Shown in pieces: positions 1 to 8,759 of a DNA stretch of 64,000 nt (position 1 is its first letter; every line of letters begins with the position of its first letter). The stretch spans positions 1-64,000 of the forward strand of contig JADIYD010000001.1 of assembly GCA_016705475.1 (NCBI GenBank), written 5' to 3'. This DNA comes from Betaproteobacteria bacterium (GTDB lineage Bacteria > Pseudomonadota > Gammaproteobacteria > Burkholderiales > Rhodocyclaceae). A program made the translations under genes and the position numbers. Below the pieces are notes generated by a model that was not told the origin of the DNA, did no database searches, and saw nothing but the letters and a program-made list of their open reading frames with translations.

Positions 1-500
1 TCCTGCCGTGTCGGCAGAACAACCTGCCCGGCGTTGTCGGTGAATAGCCGGATCAGGCCGAGGACGCGATCCACTGCCTGGCCGCCGCGCAACGCGACGA
101 CTTCGGCCGCCCGTTTCTGGGCTTGGGCCAGCGACGCGAGCAGCGATTCTCCGGCCATGGCGCCCGTGCCGTCGGGCCACGGCGAGAGCTCACACTGGGT
201 AAGCGCGGTGGCCGAGAAGGTGTAGCAGCCGAAGAGCATCGTTTCGCAGCCGAGGATGTCGCCGGGGACGGCGAGGCTGGCAAACGATATCTCGCCCGAA
301 GAACGCGCGTTGTCGAGCCGGATCACCCCGCTGTTGAGCCGCCAGGCCAAGCCTTGGGCACCGGCATGATAGACGCTGTGGCCGGCTGTCAGTCGCCGGG
401 CGCTGGGCTTGCTGCGGTCAACCGGAAAATTCGGGCTAATTTGAAATCTCCTGGCCTTGCCACCGGCTGCCCCGATGAATGCTGGGGCAGAAGGCTGCAA
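1..500 (-). CDS. Crp/Fnr-family transcriptional regulator, 3'-truncated by window edge
   Basis: The minus-strand frame open across the left edge reads LTAGHSVYHAGAQGLAWRL, then VIRLDNARSSGEI and AVPGDILGCETMLFG. This is the cyclic-nucleotide-binding beta-roll style of small Crp/Fnr proteins. It is followed by the dimer-helix style ALRGGQAVDRVLGLIRLF. The helix-turn-helix lies outside the window. No ATG exists in this frame. Possible starts are TTG at 500, or ATT at 440, which sits 7 bases after an AGGAG. A copy of the dispersed repeat overlaps the 5' codons, translating as FPVDRS. The gene follows the TonB receptor stop closely, so it may be co-transcribed with it. Family assignment is fairly sure; start and ligand are unknown. 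Confidence 0.62.
   Translation of the reverse strand, partial: MQPSAPAFIGAAGGKARRFQISPNFPVDRSKPSARRLTAGHSVYHAGAQGLAWRLNSGVIRLDNARSSGEISFASLAVPGDILGCETMLFGCYTFSATALTQCELSPWPDGTGAMAGESLLASLAQAQKRAAEVVALRGGQAVDRVLGLIRLFTDNAGQVVLPTRQ
409..447 (+). repeat. Dispersed TGCGGTCAACC/A-tract repeat, copy 1
   Basis: Core TGCTGCGGTCAACCGGAAAA, with a weaker second A-rich segment. It overlaps the presumed 5' codons of the minus-strand Crp/Fnr gene. Confidence 0.75.
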
Positions 501-516
501 GGCATGGATGGATTGA

Positions 517-2787
517 TCAGAACTTCACGTTGAGCCCGGCGTAGAACGAGCGCCCCATGCCGGGAACGGCGGTGCCCCACGGGGCGGAGCTGGCAGCGCT
601 GGTGCTCATCGTTGTGCCCTGGCCGTTATAGGCGCCGCCCAGCGGCAGGGAATAGAACTTGTCGAACAGATTCTCGACACCGAAATCGACGCGAACCTGC
701 TTCCACGAATAGCTGGCGCGCAGATTGACCAGGCTGTAGCCCGGCGTCTGGATCTCGTTGCGGACGTCGGAAATCTTGTCCTTGGCCAGCGCCGTGACAA
801 ACTCGACGGCGTTGTTCCAGCCGCCCAGTTTTTGCGTCAGCACCAGCTTGGCGTTGAGCGGCATGATGTTGTAGAGGTCGTCGCCGGTGTCACGGTTCTC
901 GCCGTTCGTGTAGTTCAGCAAGCCTTTCAGTCCAAACTCGCCGAAGCCGGTGCTGGCGAGCGGCATGTATCCGGACAGATCGAGGCCATAGAGGCGGGCC
1001 GACTGGTTGGCCAGCTGGAGGTAGACAAACTTGTTGCCGCCGCTCAGGTTGGCAACAGAGCAAGCGCCGCCCAGACTGGTCGGGCAGCGCACGGCGTCGA
1101 TGTAATCAGTCACGTGGGTATAGAACGGCGTCGCCTTGACCTCCCAGCTGCGATCGGGGGCATGCCAGTCGAAGGTGGCAGACAGCGTGTGCGCCTTTTC
1201 CGGCTTGAGATTGATGTCGCCGATGTAGCCATTGCCGTCGCCAACCCAGTTGATCATCAGCATTTCCATGCCGCGGCTGAACCAGCTGTAGCGCTCGTAG
1301 AGGCTGGGCGAGCGTACCTTGCGGGCAAAGCCGAATTCGACATCGCTGGTGTTGCTTGCGGTGTAGCGGGCCAGCGCGGTGAAGTCGAGATTGTTGTCGG
1401 CACGTTGGCGATCCTTGCTGTTGAAGGCAGGAACCAGTGTGGTCGCCGGGGCAATGGTGTTGTCGTAGGCGCTGACCGGGCCGGTATCGGTATCAACCCG
1501 CTCGTAGCGGGCGCCAAGCAAGGTCGTCAGTTGCCGCGTCAAACGGGATTCCCATTCGGCAAAGACGCCAGCCCGATTGCGCTGGCCATCGTTGACGTTC
1601 ACGAAAGTGTTCGGCCACATCATGGCGCCGGATGGCGTCCACCAGTCGTTCAGCGTGTAGCTTTGGTAGAGGGCGCCGACACGCAGCAGGTCGTTGGCGC
1701 TGAGGTCTATGTCGGCCTTCACGTTGACGCCGGTCGTCTTGCTCGCCGAATACATCGGCATGCCGGCTGCGCACGTGCCGCTGATTGGCGTACACGGGGT
1801 GCCATTGACTGCAGCAGCTCCGCCAGAGGCCGAGCCGTACCAGAAACGCTTGTCGGCGCCGAAGTCCATGAAGTGATCGACTTCTTCGTAGTAAGCGCGC
1901 GCTTCCAGCATGCCCCAATCGTATTGGCCGAGATAGCGCAGGTTCACGCGCTTCTGCTCGTTGCCCAGCATGTCCATGCGCTGGTTGGGGTAGAGCTGTT
2001 CGGGGACGTCCTGGTAGCCGAACTTGGCTTCGAACAAGTGGTTGCCGCCGCGCAGGGCGAAGCCGAGGGTGTGCGTTTGCGATTCGTAGGCGGTCGAGCC
2101 GACTTCGTCGAGGGCGAGTGTGTGGCCGAGGCGGCCGGTTGCGGTGCTCGTCTTGAAATTGCCGCCAGCGGTGTAGTTGTCGGCCTTGGAGTAGGCGCCG
2201 GTGTAGCTGACGCTGAAGTTCTCGGTGGCTGCCGTAGCGCCAATATTGCCGCCCAGCGCGTTGTTGTTGCTGCGGAAGAAGGTGCCAATTTCACCCTTGG
2301 TCAGCAGGCCCTGGCCGGGTGCGGCGAATTCCGGCGCCCTGGTTTCGGCCACGATGCTGCCGCCGATGCTGTCGCCGCCGACGCTGACCGGCGTGATGCC
2401 GGCATAAACCTTGATCTTGCTGACCGCGTTCGGATCGAGGTAGGCGAGTGGCGGGTTCATGTGGTTGGGGCAGGTGGCGATGAAGTCCATGCCGTCGATG
2501 GTGATGCGCAGGCGGTCATCGGCCAGGCCGTGGATGGAGGGCAGGCTGGAGACGCCACCGGCACCGTACAGGCTGACGCCCGGGACATCCTGCAGCAAGC
2601 TGGCGGTATCGCGCGTTACGGCATGCTTGGCGGCGATTTCGGCCGAGCCGATCTGGCGCGGCGTGCTCGCTTCCGGAATCCGGCTGCCGCTGACGACAAC
2701 TTCATTCAAGGTGCTCTGCGCGTAGGCGGCAGGCGATGAAAAGACGACAGCCAGCGCAGCGGCCAGCGGGCGGATGCGGTACCCCAT
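517..2787 (-). CDS. TonB-dependent outer-membrane receptor
   Basis: 756 aa. Residues 1-23 form a signal peptide ending AAYAQ. A TonB-box-like STLNEVVVSGSR follows, then a plug domain (about 40-160) with VPGVSLYGAGG and ITPVSVGGDSIGGSIV. The rest is a long beta-barrel ending in aromatic F (AGLNVKF). The plug carries a CPNHMNPP segment near residue 105. Cys/His/Met there suggests a metal ligand site, as in copper-type receptors such as OprC, but this is inference. The likely role is energised import of a metal or metal chelate across the outer membrane. An inverted repeat about 75 bases upstream may be its operator. The gene is followed closely by a Crp/Fnr-type regulator. Confidence 0.88.
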   Translation of the reverse strand: MGYRIRPLAAALAVVFSSPAAYAQSTLNEVVVSGSRIPEASTPRQIGSAEIAAKHAVTRDTASLLQDVPGVSLYGAGGVSSLPSIHGLADDRLRITIDGMDFIATCPNHMNPPLAYLDPNAVSKIKVYAGITPVSVGGDSIGGSIVAETRAPEFAAPGQGLLTKGEIGTFFRSNNNALGGNIGATAATENFSVSYTGAYSKADNYTAGGNFKTSTATGRLGHTLALDEVGSTAYESQTHTLGFALRGGNHLFEAKFGYQDVPEQLYPNQRMDMLGNEQKRVNLRYLGQYDWGMLEARAYYEEVDHFMDFGADKRFWYGSASGGAAAVNGTPCTPISGTCAAGMPMYSASKTTGVNVKADIDLSANDLLRVGALYQSYTLNDWWTPSGAMMWPNTFVNVNDGQRNRAGVFAEWESRLTRQLTTLLGARYERVDTDTGPVSAYDNTIAPATTLVPAFNSKDRQRADNNLDFTALARYTASNTSDVEFGFARKVRSPSLYERYSWFSRGMEMLMINWVGDGNGYIGDINLKPEKAHTLSATFDWHAPDRSWEVKATPFYTHVTDYIDAVRCPTSLGGACSVANLSGGNKFVYLQLANQSARLYGLDLSGYMPLASTGFGEFGLKGLLNYTNGENRDTGDDLYNIMPLNAKLVLTQKLGGWNNAVEFVTALAKDKISDVRNEIQTPGYSLVNLRASYSWKQVRVDFGVENLFDKFYSLPLGGAYNGQGTTMSTSAASSAPWGTAVPGMGRSFYAGLNVKF

Positions 2788-2861
2788 GAAACTCTCCCTG
2801 ATTTTATTGGTATTTAAGTGGGTGCTTATTTTCCTGGAGTTGGCGCGTAGCGGGAATGTGG

Positions 2862-2883
2862 CAAATTGTCGCGCGGCAATTTG
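2862..2883. promoter_or_regulatory. Inverted repeat upstream of TonB receptor, candidate operator
   Basis: CAAATTG and CAATTTG are perfect inverted arms separated by 8 bases (TCGCGCGG). They lie 75-96 bases upstream of the receptor start. The position fits an operator or activator site; the binding protein is unknown. Confidence 0.4.
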
Positions 2884-2956
2884 TCTAGTTCAAAGGATGG
2901 GGTCTGCTACGCCTCTCGGACGGGAAGCGCAAATGGCAGGCCGCGGGTTCAATCGG

Positions 2957-3000
2957 AATTTTCGATTTTGGCCAAAAATTCCGGTTGACCGTGGCATTGC
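2957..3000 (-). repeat. Dispersed TGCGGTCAACC/A-tract repeat, copy 2 (reverse)
   Basis: On the minus strand it reads GCCACGGTCAACCGG, then GGCCAAAATCGAAAA. It lies in the gap between ptsI (3' side) and the TonB receptor promoter. Confidence 0.8.
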
Positions 3001-3033
3001 GTCCCGGCGCATTGGCCGGGGGAGCGGCCTGCT

Positions 3034-4792
3034 TCAGCTGGGCGTCGTGACGCCGTTCAGCTTGTCGAGCGCATCGCGCAGCCTGCCGGGTTCGTCGAGG
3101 CGAAGCATCTTGCGGACGTTGGGGGCGATTTCATTCACATCGGCCTTGAGTACGCGGTTCTTGACCTTCAGAATCTGCGACGGGTGCATCGAGAAAATGC
3201 GCAGGCCCATGCCGAGCAGCAGGCGGGTGAGCTCGGGGTCGCCCGCCATTTCGCCGCACACGGAAACCGGAATCTCGGCCTTTTCCGCCATTGACAGTGT
3301 GTGGGCGAGCAGCATGAGCACGGCCGGGTGCAGCGGGTCGTAGAGGTTGGCTACCTGCTCGTCCGAGCGGTCGATGGCCAGCGTATATTGGATCAGGTCG
3401 TTGGTGCCGATCGACAGGAAATCAAGGCGGCGCAGGAAGAGCCCGATGGCCAGCGCAGCAGCGGGGATTTCGATCATGCCGCCGACCTGGATGTTTTCGT
3501 CGAATGTCACCTTCTCGCCGCGCAGGCTGGATTTGGCCTGCTCGAGCGCGGCCAGTGTCTGGTCGATCTCATGGGCGTGCGCCAGCATCGGGATGAGCAG
3601 CTTGATCGGGCCATGTTTGGAGGCGCGCAGGATGGCGCGTAGCTGCGTCTGGAACATGCGCGGCTCGGCCAGCGACAGGCGGATAGCGCGGCGGCCAAGT
3701 GCCGGGTTGGTTTGCACGCGGTCGTTGGCGCTGCTGTTCGGGCGAATATCCTTGTCATTGCCGAGGTCGAAGGTGCGGATGGTGACCGGACGGCCAGCCA
3801 TGCCCCTTGACCACCTTCTTGTAGGCTTCGTACTGCTCCCGTTCGTCGGGCATGTCGCCGCGGTCGAGAAAGAGGAACTCGGTGCGGAACAGGCCGACGC
3901 CCTCGGCGCCGGATTCGAGTGCCACCGGCACGTCGTTCGGTAACTCGATATTGGCGAACAGTTGTACGGGAATGCCGTCGATGGTTTCCGACTTGGCCGT
4001 CTTCAGACGCTTGAGCTTGGTTTTTTCGAGCTCAATCTGTTCCTTGCGCAGCTGGTATTCATCCAGAACGCGCTGGTCCGGATTGATGATGATCACGCCG
4101 CGCAGGCCGTCGACAATCAACTTCTCGCCATCACGGATCAGGCCGCGGGCGTTTTCCAGACCGAGCACGGCGGGGATCGCCATGCTGCGGGCGAGGATGG
4201 CGGTGTGCGACGTGGCGCCGCCAACATCGGTTATGAAGGCGGCGAAACGGTGGTCCTTGAAGGCAATGGTGTCGGCCGGCGAAAGGTCGTGGGCGACGAC
4301 GATCAGCGCCTCTTCCTTCGAACTCTTGGGTGCCTTCAGCCCGGAACGACGGGGGTGGCCGAGCAGTTCCTTGACGACGCGCTCGACGACCTGCACGACA
4401 TCGAACTTGCGCTCGCGCAGGTAAAGATCGTCAAACTGCTCGAACTGGTCGACCAGATGTTCCATCTGTTGAACCAGTGCCCATTCGGCATTGCACCGGC
4501 GCTCGCGGATGATGTCGCGCGGCTTTTCGGCCAGCTCGGGATCTTCAAGGAACATGGTGTGGATGTCGATGAAGGCATTGAGCTCGGCCGGCGCGTGCTC
4601 GGTACTTTCCTTCATCAGGATCAGTTCTTCCTTGACCGCCTTGATGGCCGCGTCGAAGCGCTCGATTTCCTTGTCGATCATGCGCGACGCAAGTGTCAGA
4701 TGAGACACCTCGAGCGTGGCGTGCGACATGAGCATGGCCCGCCCGATGGCGATGCCGCCAGAGACGCCAAGGCCGTGCAGGGTAAAACTCAT
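3034..4792 (-). pseudogene. ptsI: ptsI, phosphoenolpyruvate-protein phosphotransferase (Enzyme I), interrupted by a frameshift
   Basis: Enzyme I takes phosphate from PEP onto a histidine and passes it to HPr. The first part (from ATG at 4792) has the active-site signature GGATSHTAILARSMAIP with His196. The second part has the PEP-binding half (GRPVTIRTFDLGNDKDI, DFLSIGTNDLIQYTLAIDR, SVCGEMAGDP). The reading frame breaks near 3803-3806, where GTCAAGGGGCATGGC has one G too many for the expected VVKGMAGRPVT. Removing that G gives an intact protein of about 585 aa, the family's usual length. A sequencing or assembly error is therefore as likely as a real mutation. It is the last gene of the EamA-EIIA-HPr-EI block. 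Confidence 0.9.
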
Positions 4793-4860
4793 GGTGCGAC
4801 CTTTCGCAGGTCTGCCCTAAGGAGGGCTGGTGCCCCCGCGGCGGGCAGCGGGCTATTCAC

Positions 4861-5130
4861 TTATTCACCTTCGCCAAAATAGTCGGCGATCAGCGCGAGC
4901 AGGGCTGCCATCGCCTCGGCTTCGTCGGCGCCGTCGGTCTCGATCGTCACCTTTGAACCCTTGCCGGCAGCCAGCATCATGACGCCCATGATGCTCTTGG
5001 CGTTGATGCGGCGCGTGCCCTTGCTCATCCATACCTCGCACTTGTGCTTGCCGGCCAGCTGCGTAAGCTTGGCGGAAGCGCGGGCATGAAGGCCGAGCTT
5101 GTTGATGATTTCGGTTTCCTGGGTAAGCAT
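4861..5130 (-). CDS. ptsH: HPr phosphocarrier protein
   Basis: 89 aa, the normal HPr length. His15 in GLHARAS is the phosphorylation site used by Enzyme I. Ser46 in AKSIMGVMML is the regulatory site phosphorylated by HPr kinase in organisms that have it. It lies 19 bases downstream of the EIIA gene and 68 bases upstream of ptsI. No sugar permease (EIIC) is nearby, so this PTS is probably a regulatory phosphorelay, as in many betaproteobacteria. Confidence 0.95.
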   Translation of the reverse strand: MLTQETEIINKLGLHARASAKLTQLAGKHKCEVWMSKGTRRINAKSIMGVMMLAAGKGSKVTIETDGADEAEAMAALLALIADYFGEGE

Positions 5131-5149
5131 CGTTCTCGATTCCGGTTAT

Positions 5150-5539
5150 TCAGTGGTCCAGCATGTTGATGATGCCGTCGCGGCCGCCATCGCGGGCACG
5201 AACGAGCAGCGTTTCCATGCCTTTGTCGCGATAGGTCAGTGCGCGCAGCAGCATGGGCATATTGACGCCGGTCAGACCTTCGACACGGCCCCGTTCAAGC
5301 AACTTTAGCGCAAGGTTGGACGGAGAGGCGCCGAAAATATCAGTGAGGATCAGCACGCCGTCGCCCTTGTCGACCAGGGCGAGCATCTCGCGCGCCATCG
5401 GCAGCATGTCCAGCGGGTCATCCTGCGAGGTCAGGCCGAGCTGCATCACTTGCGATGGACGCCTGTTCAGCACATGGCTGACGTTCTGGACGAGCGCTTC
5501 GCCATAGCTGCCGTGGGTGATGAGAAGGATGCCGATCAT
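5150..5539 (-). CDS. PTS EIIA component, mannose/fructose (EIIA-Man) type
   Basis: 129 aa single-domain EIIA of the mannose family. It begins MIGILLITHGSYGEAL, where His9 is the expected phosphorylation site. GDGVLILTDIFGASPSNLAL is the second family signature. It receives phosphate from HPr, encoded just downstream. Without EIIB/C partners nearby it probably acts in regulation rather than sugar uptake. Confidence 0.92.
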   Translation of the reverse strand: MIGILLITHGSYGEALVQNVSHVLNRRPSQVMQLGLTSQDDPLDMLPMAREMLALVDKGDGVLILTDIFGASPSNLALKLLERGRVEGLTGVNMPMLLRALTYRDKGMETLLVRARDGGRDGIINMLDH

Positions 5540-5563
5540 GCTCGGGATTCTAACCCGAAGCCT

Positions 5564-6451
5564 TTACCTGCGGCTGACGATCAATATCCCGACAACAACC
5601 AGCGCTGCCCCCGCCATTTGCGCCAGAGAAACTCCCTCGCCGAGCAGCCACCAGCCGAAACCGATGGTCAGGATCGGCCCGACCATCCCGAACAGCGAAG
5701 CCCGCCCGGCGCCGATCCGGCGGATCGCCGCCGACTGGGCGAAAACCGGGACGATGGTAGCGAACACGGCCATGGCCAGCCCCCAGCCATAAACCGGCAG
5801 CGGCTGGATGAAGGCGGAGATCGGGTGCGAGGCCGAAAAATGCGCCAGCGTCACGGCCGACGAAACGAGCATGGCCAGCGCCGAAAAGCGCATGGCGCCA
5901 AGGCGGGCGATCATCGCCCCGCTGCCCGACAGATAGAGCGCATACGAGACGCTGGAGGCGAAGACCAGCGCACCGCCAATCCACACGTTGCGCGCATCGC
6001 TGAGGCCAAGGTCGTGCACGAAGGCGAAACCGATACCGAGATAACACAGCGCCACCGCGATCACTTCGCGCCGGGTGAAGGGCTTGCCCTGAAAAAGTAC
6101 GCCGATCAGGATAGTCAGCGTCGGGTAAGTGAACAGGATCAGCCGTTCCAGCCCGGCCGAAATGTACTCAAGCCCCCAGAAATCGAGAATGCTCGCGCCG
6201 TAATAGCCAAGACAGCCCAGGGCGAACAGCTTGAGCCAGTCATCACGCGTCAGGCTGGCGCCGGCCCGCTGCCCAACCAGTCCGACCCACAGGAAAACCG
6301 GCAGTGCGAAACCCATGCGCAAGGCGAGCAAGGTGATGGCATCAACGCCGTACGGGTAAGCCAGCTTGACGAAAATGGCTTTCAGCGAAAAGCCGAGCGC
6401 CGCGATGAGCGCCAGCCCTGCACCATAAGCATTCGATTTTTCCAAAACCAT
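5564..6451 (-). CDS. EamA/DMT-family transporter
   Basis: 295 aa with about ten hydrophobic helices in two EamA repeats. The second repeat begins around GNVWIGGALVFASSVSYALYL-like sequence (residue about 155), and the protein ends WWLLGEGVSLAQMAGAALVV...VGILIVSRR. The family exports metabolites or amino acids across the inner membrane; the substrate cannot be read from sequence. It lies 24 bases upstream of the EIIA gene and may lead that operon. Confidence 0.85.
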   Translation of the reverse strand: MVLEKSNAYGAGLALIAALGFSLKAIFVKLAYPYGVDAITLLALRMGFALPVFLWVGLVGQRAGASLTRDDWLKLFALGCLGYYGASILDFWGLEYISAGLERLILFTYPTLTILIGVLFQGKPFTRREVIAVALCYLGIGFAFVHDLGLSDARNVWIGGALVFASSVSYALYLSGSGAMIARLGAMRFSALAMLVSSAVTLAHFSASHPISAFIQPLPVYGWGLAMAVFATIVPVFAQSAAIRRIGAGRASLFGMVGPILTIGFGWWLLGEGVSLAQMAGAALVVVGILIVSRR

Positions 6452-6589
6452 TCCCGGGTTGATGTGGGCCAGATGCCATTAAAAGCGCCATTGGTCGGCC
6501 GGGCAATGGGGATTATTGAAAATCAATCACCCATGGGTGGGGCGCGATCGGCGGCTAGGCGTTTGTTCGGAGGCCAACCTTTCCGGGAG

Positions 6590-6632
6590 ATGCCACGGTC
6601 AACCGGAAAAAATGCCCGAAAATGAAAAACGG
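6590..6632 (+). repeat. Dispersed TGCGGTCAACC/A-tract repeat, copy 3
   Basis: Reads GCCACGGTCAACCGGAAAAA, then CCCGAAAATGAAAAACGG. It abuts the hairpin at 6630-6652. The rest of 6452-6679 shows no gene. Confidence 0.85.
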
Positions 6633-6652
6633 CGCTGCAGGTTTCTGCGCCG
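6622..6652 (-). terminator. Rho-independent terminator of the 6680-7135 gene
   Basis: On the minus strand, CGGCGC and GCGCCG arms flank an 11-base loop and are followed by GTTTTTC. It sits 28 bases past the stop of the upstream minus-strand gene. The T-run is shared with the A-tract end of the dispersed repeat. Confidence 0.65.
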
Positions 6653-6679
6653 CTTTCAACCAGTAAGCGACCTGCCGGC

Positions 6680-7135
6680 TTACCTGGCTGGCGCGGTCGG
6701 CGCTATCGTCGGAGCAGCAACAGGCGCCGTCAGTGGCGGAGCGACCGGCGGGGCCAGTGATGTCGGCTGTTCACCCACGGCGCGTGCATCGGTGACGAAA
6801 TACTCGGTTTCGCCGAAGCAGGTGGTCGGCACGAACTTGTGCTGGGCGTAACTCAGGACGACCCGTTGCCCGGCCATGGCATTGATCTTGGTGGCAACTG
6901 CCTCATCGCGCACGGAAAACTCGAAGCGATCCGGAATCGCCCCCGGCATCGTCACCATGGCGATCTCGCCCTCCCACGTCTTGCACAGCCAGCCCTTGCG
7001 CGACAACTTCTGCACATAACCGGCCCGCTCGCCCTCCGAATAACTCCAGGTCAGGGTCATCCACACCCAGGCCAGGGCCGCCACAAGAATCACTACAAAA
7101 AAAGCAATAACAGCCCTCAACATCAACGTCCCCAA
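6680..7135 (-). CDS. Hypothetical membrane-anchored protein
   Basis: 151 aa, function not recognised. An N-terminal transmembrane segment (about residues 7-28, AVIAFFVVILVAALAWVWM) is followed by a soluble region with WLCKTWEGEIAMVTMPGAIPD and two cysteines. The tail is Pro/Ala-rich and low complexity (from about 120: APPVAPPLTAPVAAPTIAP). The topology suggests a periplasmic domain on an inner-membrane anchor. It stands alone and has its own terminator. Confidence 0.7.
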   Translation of the reverse strand: MGTLMLRAVIAFFVVILVAALAWVWMTLTWSYSEGERAGYVQKLSRKGWLCKTWEGEIAMVTMPGAIPDRFEFSVRDEAVATKINAMAGQRVVLSYAQHKFVPTTCFGETEYFVTDARAVGEQPTSLAPPVAPPLTAPVAAPTIAPTAPAR

Positions 7136-7153
7136 AATGTGTTCAGTTCCCCA

Positions 7154-7316
7154 TTATGACAAAGAACGGATGGCGATTTTGTGTCAGGTGTGGCCGGATT
7201 TTCAATGAGGCCAAATTCGAGGCCCATTCACGCGCAAAAATGACTGTTTCGTCGAACTGAGCAGCGACAGCGCGAATGCTGCGGTCAACAGGGACAAAGG
7301 ACCAAAAATGAAAATG
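7154..7316 (+). repeat. Composite repeat of about 160 bases, copy A (ends in dispersed-repeat core, copy 4)
   Basis: Begins TTATGACAAAGAACGGATGG and shares GATTTTGTGTCAGG-TGTGGCCGG and GAGCAGCGACAGC-CGAATGCTGCGG with 9437-9597. The two copies are almost the same length. Its last 44 bases (7273-7316) are a copy of the TGCGGTCAACC/A-tract element. Confidence 0.75.
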
Positions 7317-7338
7317 GTGCAGGAAGTTCTGCACCATT
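7313..7338. repeat. Perfect hairpin following composite repeat A
   Basis: AATGGTGCAG and CTGCACCATT are perfect 10-bp inverted arms around a 6-base loop (GAAGTT). The same architecture follows copy 5 at 9285-9310. Confidence 0.7.
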
Positions 7339-7530
7339 GCTGTGACTTTCTCAGAGAACAAAATCAAGCTGACCCCTCTAACACCTTTGGCGATTGATTG
7401 CTGAGGCAGATCAGGTGTGGCACCAGGAATTACTCTACTATTGTCTCCCCGTTGCAGTTGCCAAAAGTTGGCAGCAGGCTCTCCATCAGCCTGAATCGCC
7501 CCGGTTTCCGTGGAGGCCGGTTGGTTTAAG

Positions 7531-8379
7531 TCAGGCCATGACGACGGCCTGATTGGCGAGTTGCCTGTAGTAGTTTGCCTCAGCTTCTGCCGGCGGGATA
7601 TAGCCAATCGGTTCAAGTAGTCTGTGGTGGTTAAACCAAGACACCCATTCCAGGGTTGCCAGCTCTACGGATTCCTTGGTTTTCCAGGGGGCACGACGGT
7701 GGATCATCTCGGCCTTGTACAAGCCATTAATCGTCTCCGCCAAGGCGTTGTCGTAGCTGTCGCCCTTGCTGCCGACTGATGGCTCAATCCCCGCTTCGGC
7801 CAGCCGCTCGCTGTAGCGGATCGAGACGTACTGGGAGCCCCTGTCCGAATGGTGGATCAACGCCTCCTCCGGACTCGGCTGGCGTGCGTACAGCGCCTGC
7901 TCCAGGGCATCGAGGACGAAGTCTGTATGCATGGAACTGCTCACCCTCCACCCCACGATACGTCGGGCAAAAACGTCGATAACGAAGGCCACGTAAAGCC
8001 AGCCTTGCCAGGTCGAGACATAGGTGAAGTCCGAAACCCACAACTGATTGGGACGTTCGGCCTTGAATTGCCGATTGACCCGATCCAGCGGGCAAGGCGC
8101 TTTGCTGTCACTGACCGTGGTGCGCACCACCTTGCCGCGCATGACACCGCGCAAACCTTGACGCCGCATGAGGCGCTCGACCGTACAACGGGCCACCACG
8201 ATGCCTTCACGATTCAGTTGCCGCCAGACCTTGTCGGCACCATAGACCTGCAGGTTCGCCTGCCAGACGCGCTCGATCTCGGGAACCAAGACCTCGTCAC
8301 GCCGCACTCTCTGGCTACGCTGTTCAGGATTGCGCCGCAGGGCAACGTGGCGCCGGTAACCTGACGGGGCAATCTGCAA
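7531..8379 (-). CDS. IS3-family transposase OrfB (DDE integrase domain)
   Basis: 282 aa from the first ATG. The frame stays open further upstream (VLRAFVDEHRNAFGVEPICR) and overlaps the end of orfA in the -1 frame. The full protein is therefore probably an OrfAB fusion made by programmed -1 frameshifting, usual for IS3. HTH_21-type region QVYGADKVWRQLNREG is followed by the rve core with the catalytic acidic residues in WVSDFTYV, IHHSDRGSQYVS and NALAETINGLYKAE. It catalyses cut and joining of the element ends. Confidence 0.92.
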   Translation of the reverse strand: MQIAPSGYRRHVALRRNPEQRSQRVRRDEVLVPEIERVWQANLQVYGADKVWRQLNREGIVVARCTVERLMRRQGLRGVMRGKVVRTTVSDSKAPCPLDRVNRQFKAERPNQLWVSDFTYVSTWQGWLYVAFVIDVFARRIVGWRVSSSMHTDFVLDALEQALYARQPSPEEALIHHSDRGSQYVSIRYSERLAEAGIEPSVGSKGDSYDNALAETINGLYKAEMIHRRAPWKTKESVELATLEWVSWFNHHRLLEPIGYIPPAEAEANYYRQLANQAVVMA

Positions 8380-8435
8380 TTGCCGGCAGATCGGCTCGAC
8401 CCCGAAGGCATTACGGTGTTCGTCGACGAACGCTC

Positions 8436-8759
8436 TCAGGACTTGAATCGGCGGTCGAGCTCCGCCTGGGCGAAAAACGCGCTGGCAAGTTTGAGAATCT
8501 CATTGGCCTTGCGTAACTCCTTGACCTCGCGCTCCAGTTCCTTGACGCGCTTCTGGTCTGCCGTGGTCGGCCCTTCGCGCTGGCCGTTATCTCGTTCGTG
8601 CTGACGCACCCAGATCAGTAGCGTCTGAGACGTACAGCCGATCTTGGCGGCAATGGATTCAACGGCTGACCATAGCGATGGGTGATCGGCTCGGCTTTCG
8701 GTAACCATGCGCACGGCGCGCTCACGGAATTCGGGGGAAAACTTAACTGGTTTCTTCAT
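8436..8759 (-). CDS. IS3-family transposase OrfA (HTH/leucine-zipper protein)
   Basis: 107 aa. HTH region MKKPVKFSPEFRERAVRMV...ESIAAKIGCTSQTLLIWVRQ (about 1-55) recognises the element ends. The coiled coil KRVKELEREVKELRKANEIL (about 70-90) is typical of IS3 OrfA and mediates multimerisation. It ends AFFAQAELDRRFKS, a common IS3/IS51-group ending. The stop overlaps the upstream extension of orfB. Confidence 0.92.
   Translation of the reverse strand: MKKPVKFSPEFRERAVRMVTESRADHPSLWSAVESIAAKIGCTSQTLLIWVRQHERDNGQREGPTTADQKRVKELEREVKELRKANEILKLASAFFAQAELDRRFKS

Larger units (their letters stand above)
7136..7491. other. Gene-free stretch between hypothetical gene and IS3 element
   Basis: No supported gene. 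It contains the composite repeat of about 160 bases (7154-7316), a perfect 10-bp hairpin (7313-7338), and an AATCAAGCTGACCCC motif near 7362-7376 that recurs near 9334. A minus-strand open frame across this stretch translates the repeat itself and is not convincing as a gene. Confidence 0.6.

Noticed and set aside
832..2739. 635-aa open frame on the plus strand
   Set aside because: It is antisense to the TonB receptor; its Val/Ala/Glu/Gly-rich composition is the mirror of a GC-rich gene and shows no domain.
7143..7616. 157-aa minus-strand frame across repeats and the IS3 left end
   Set aside because: It translates dispersed-repeat DNA and crosses a transposon boundary; no conserved domain.
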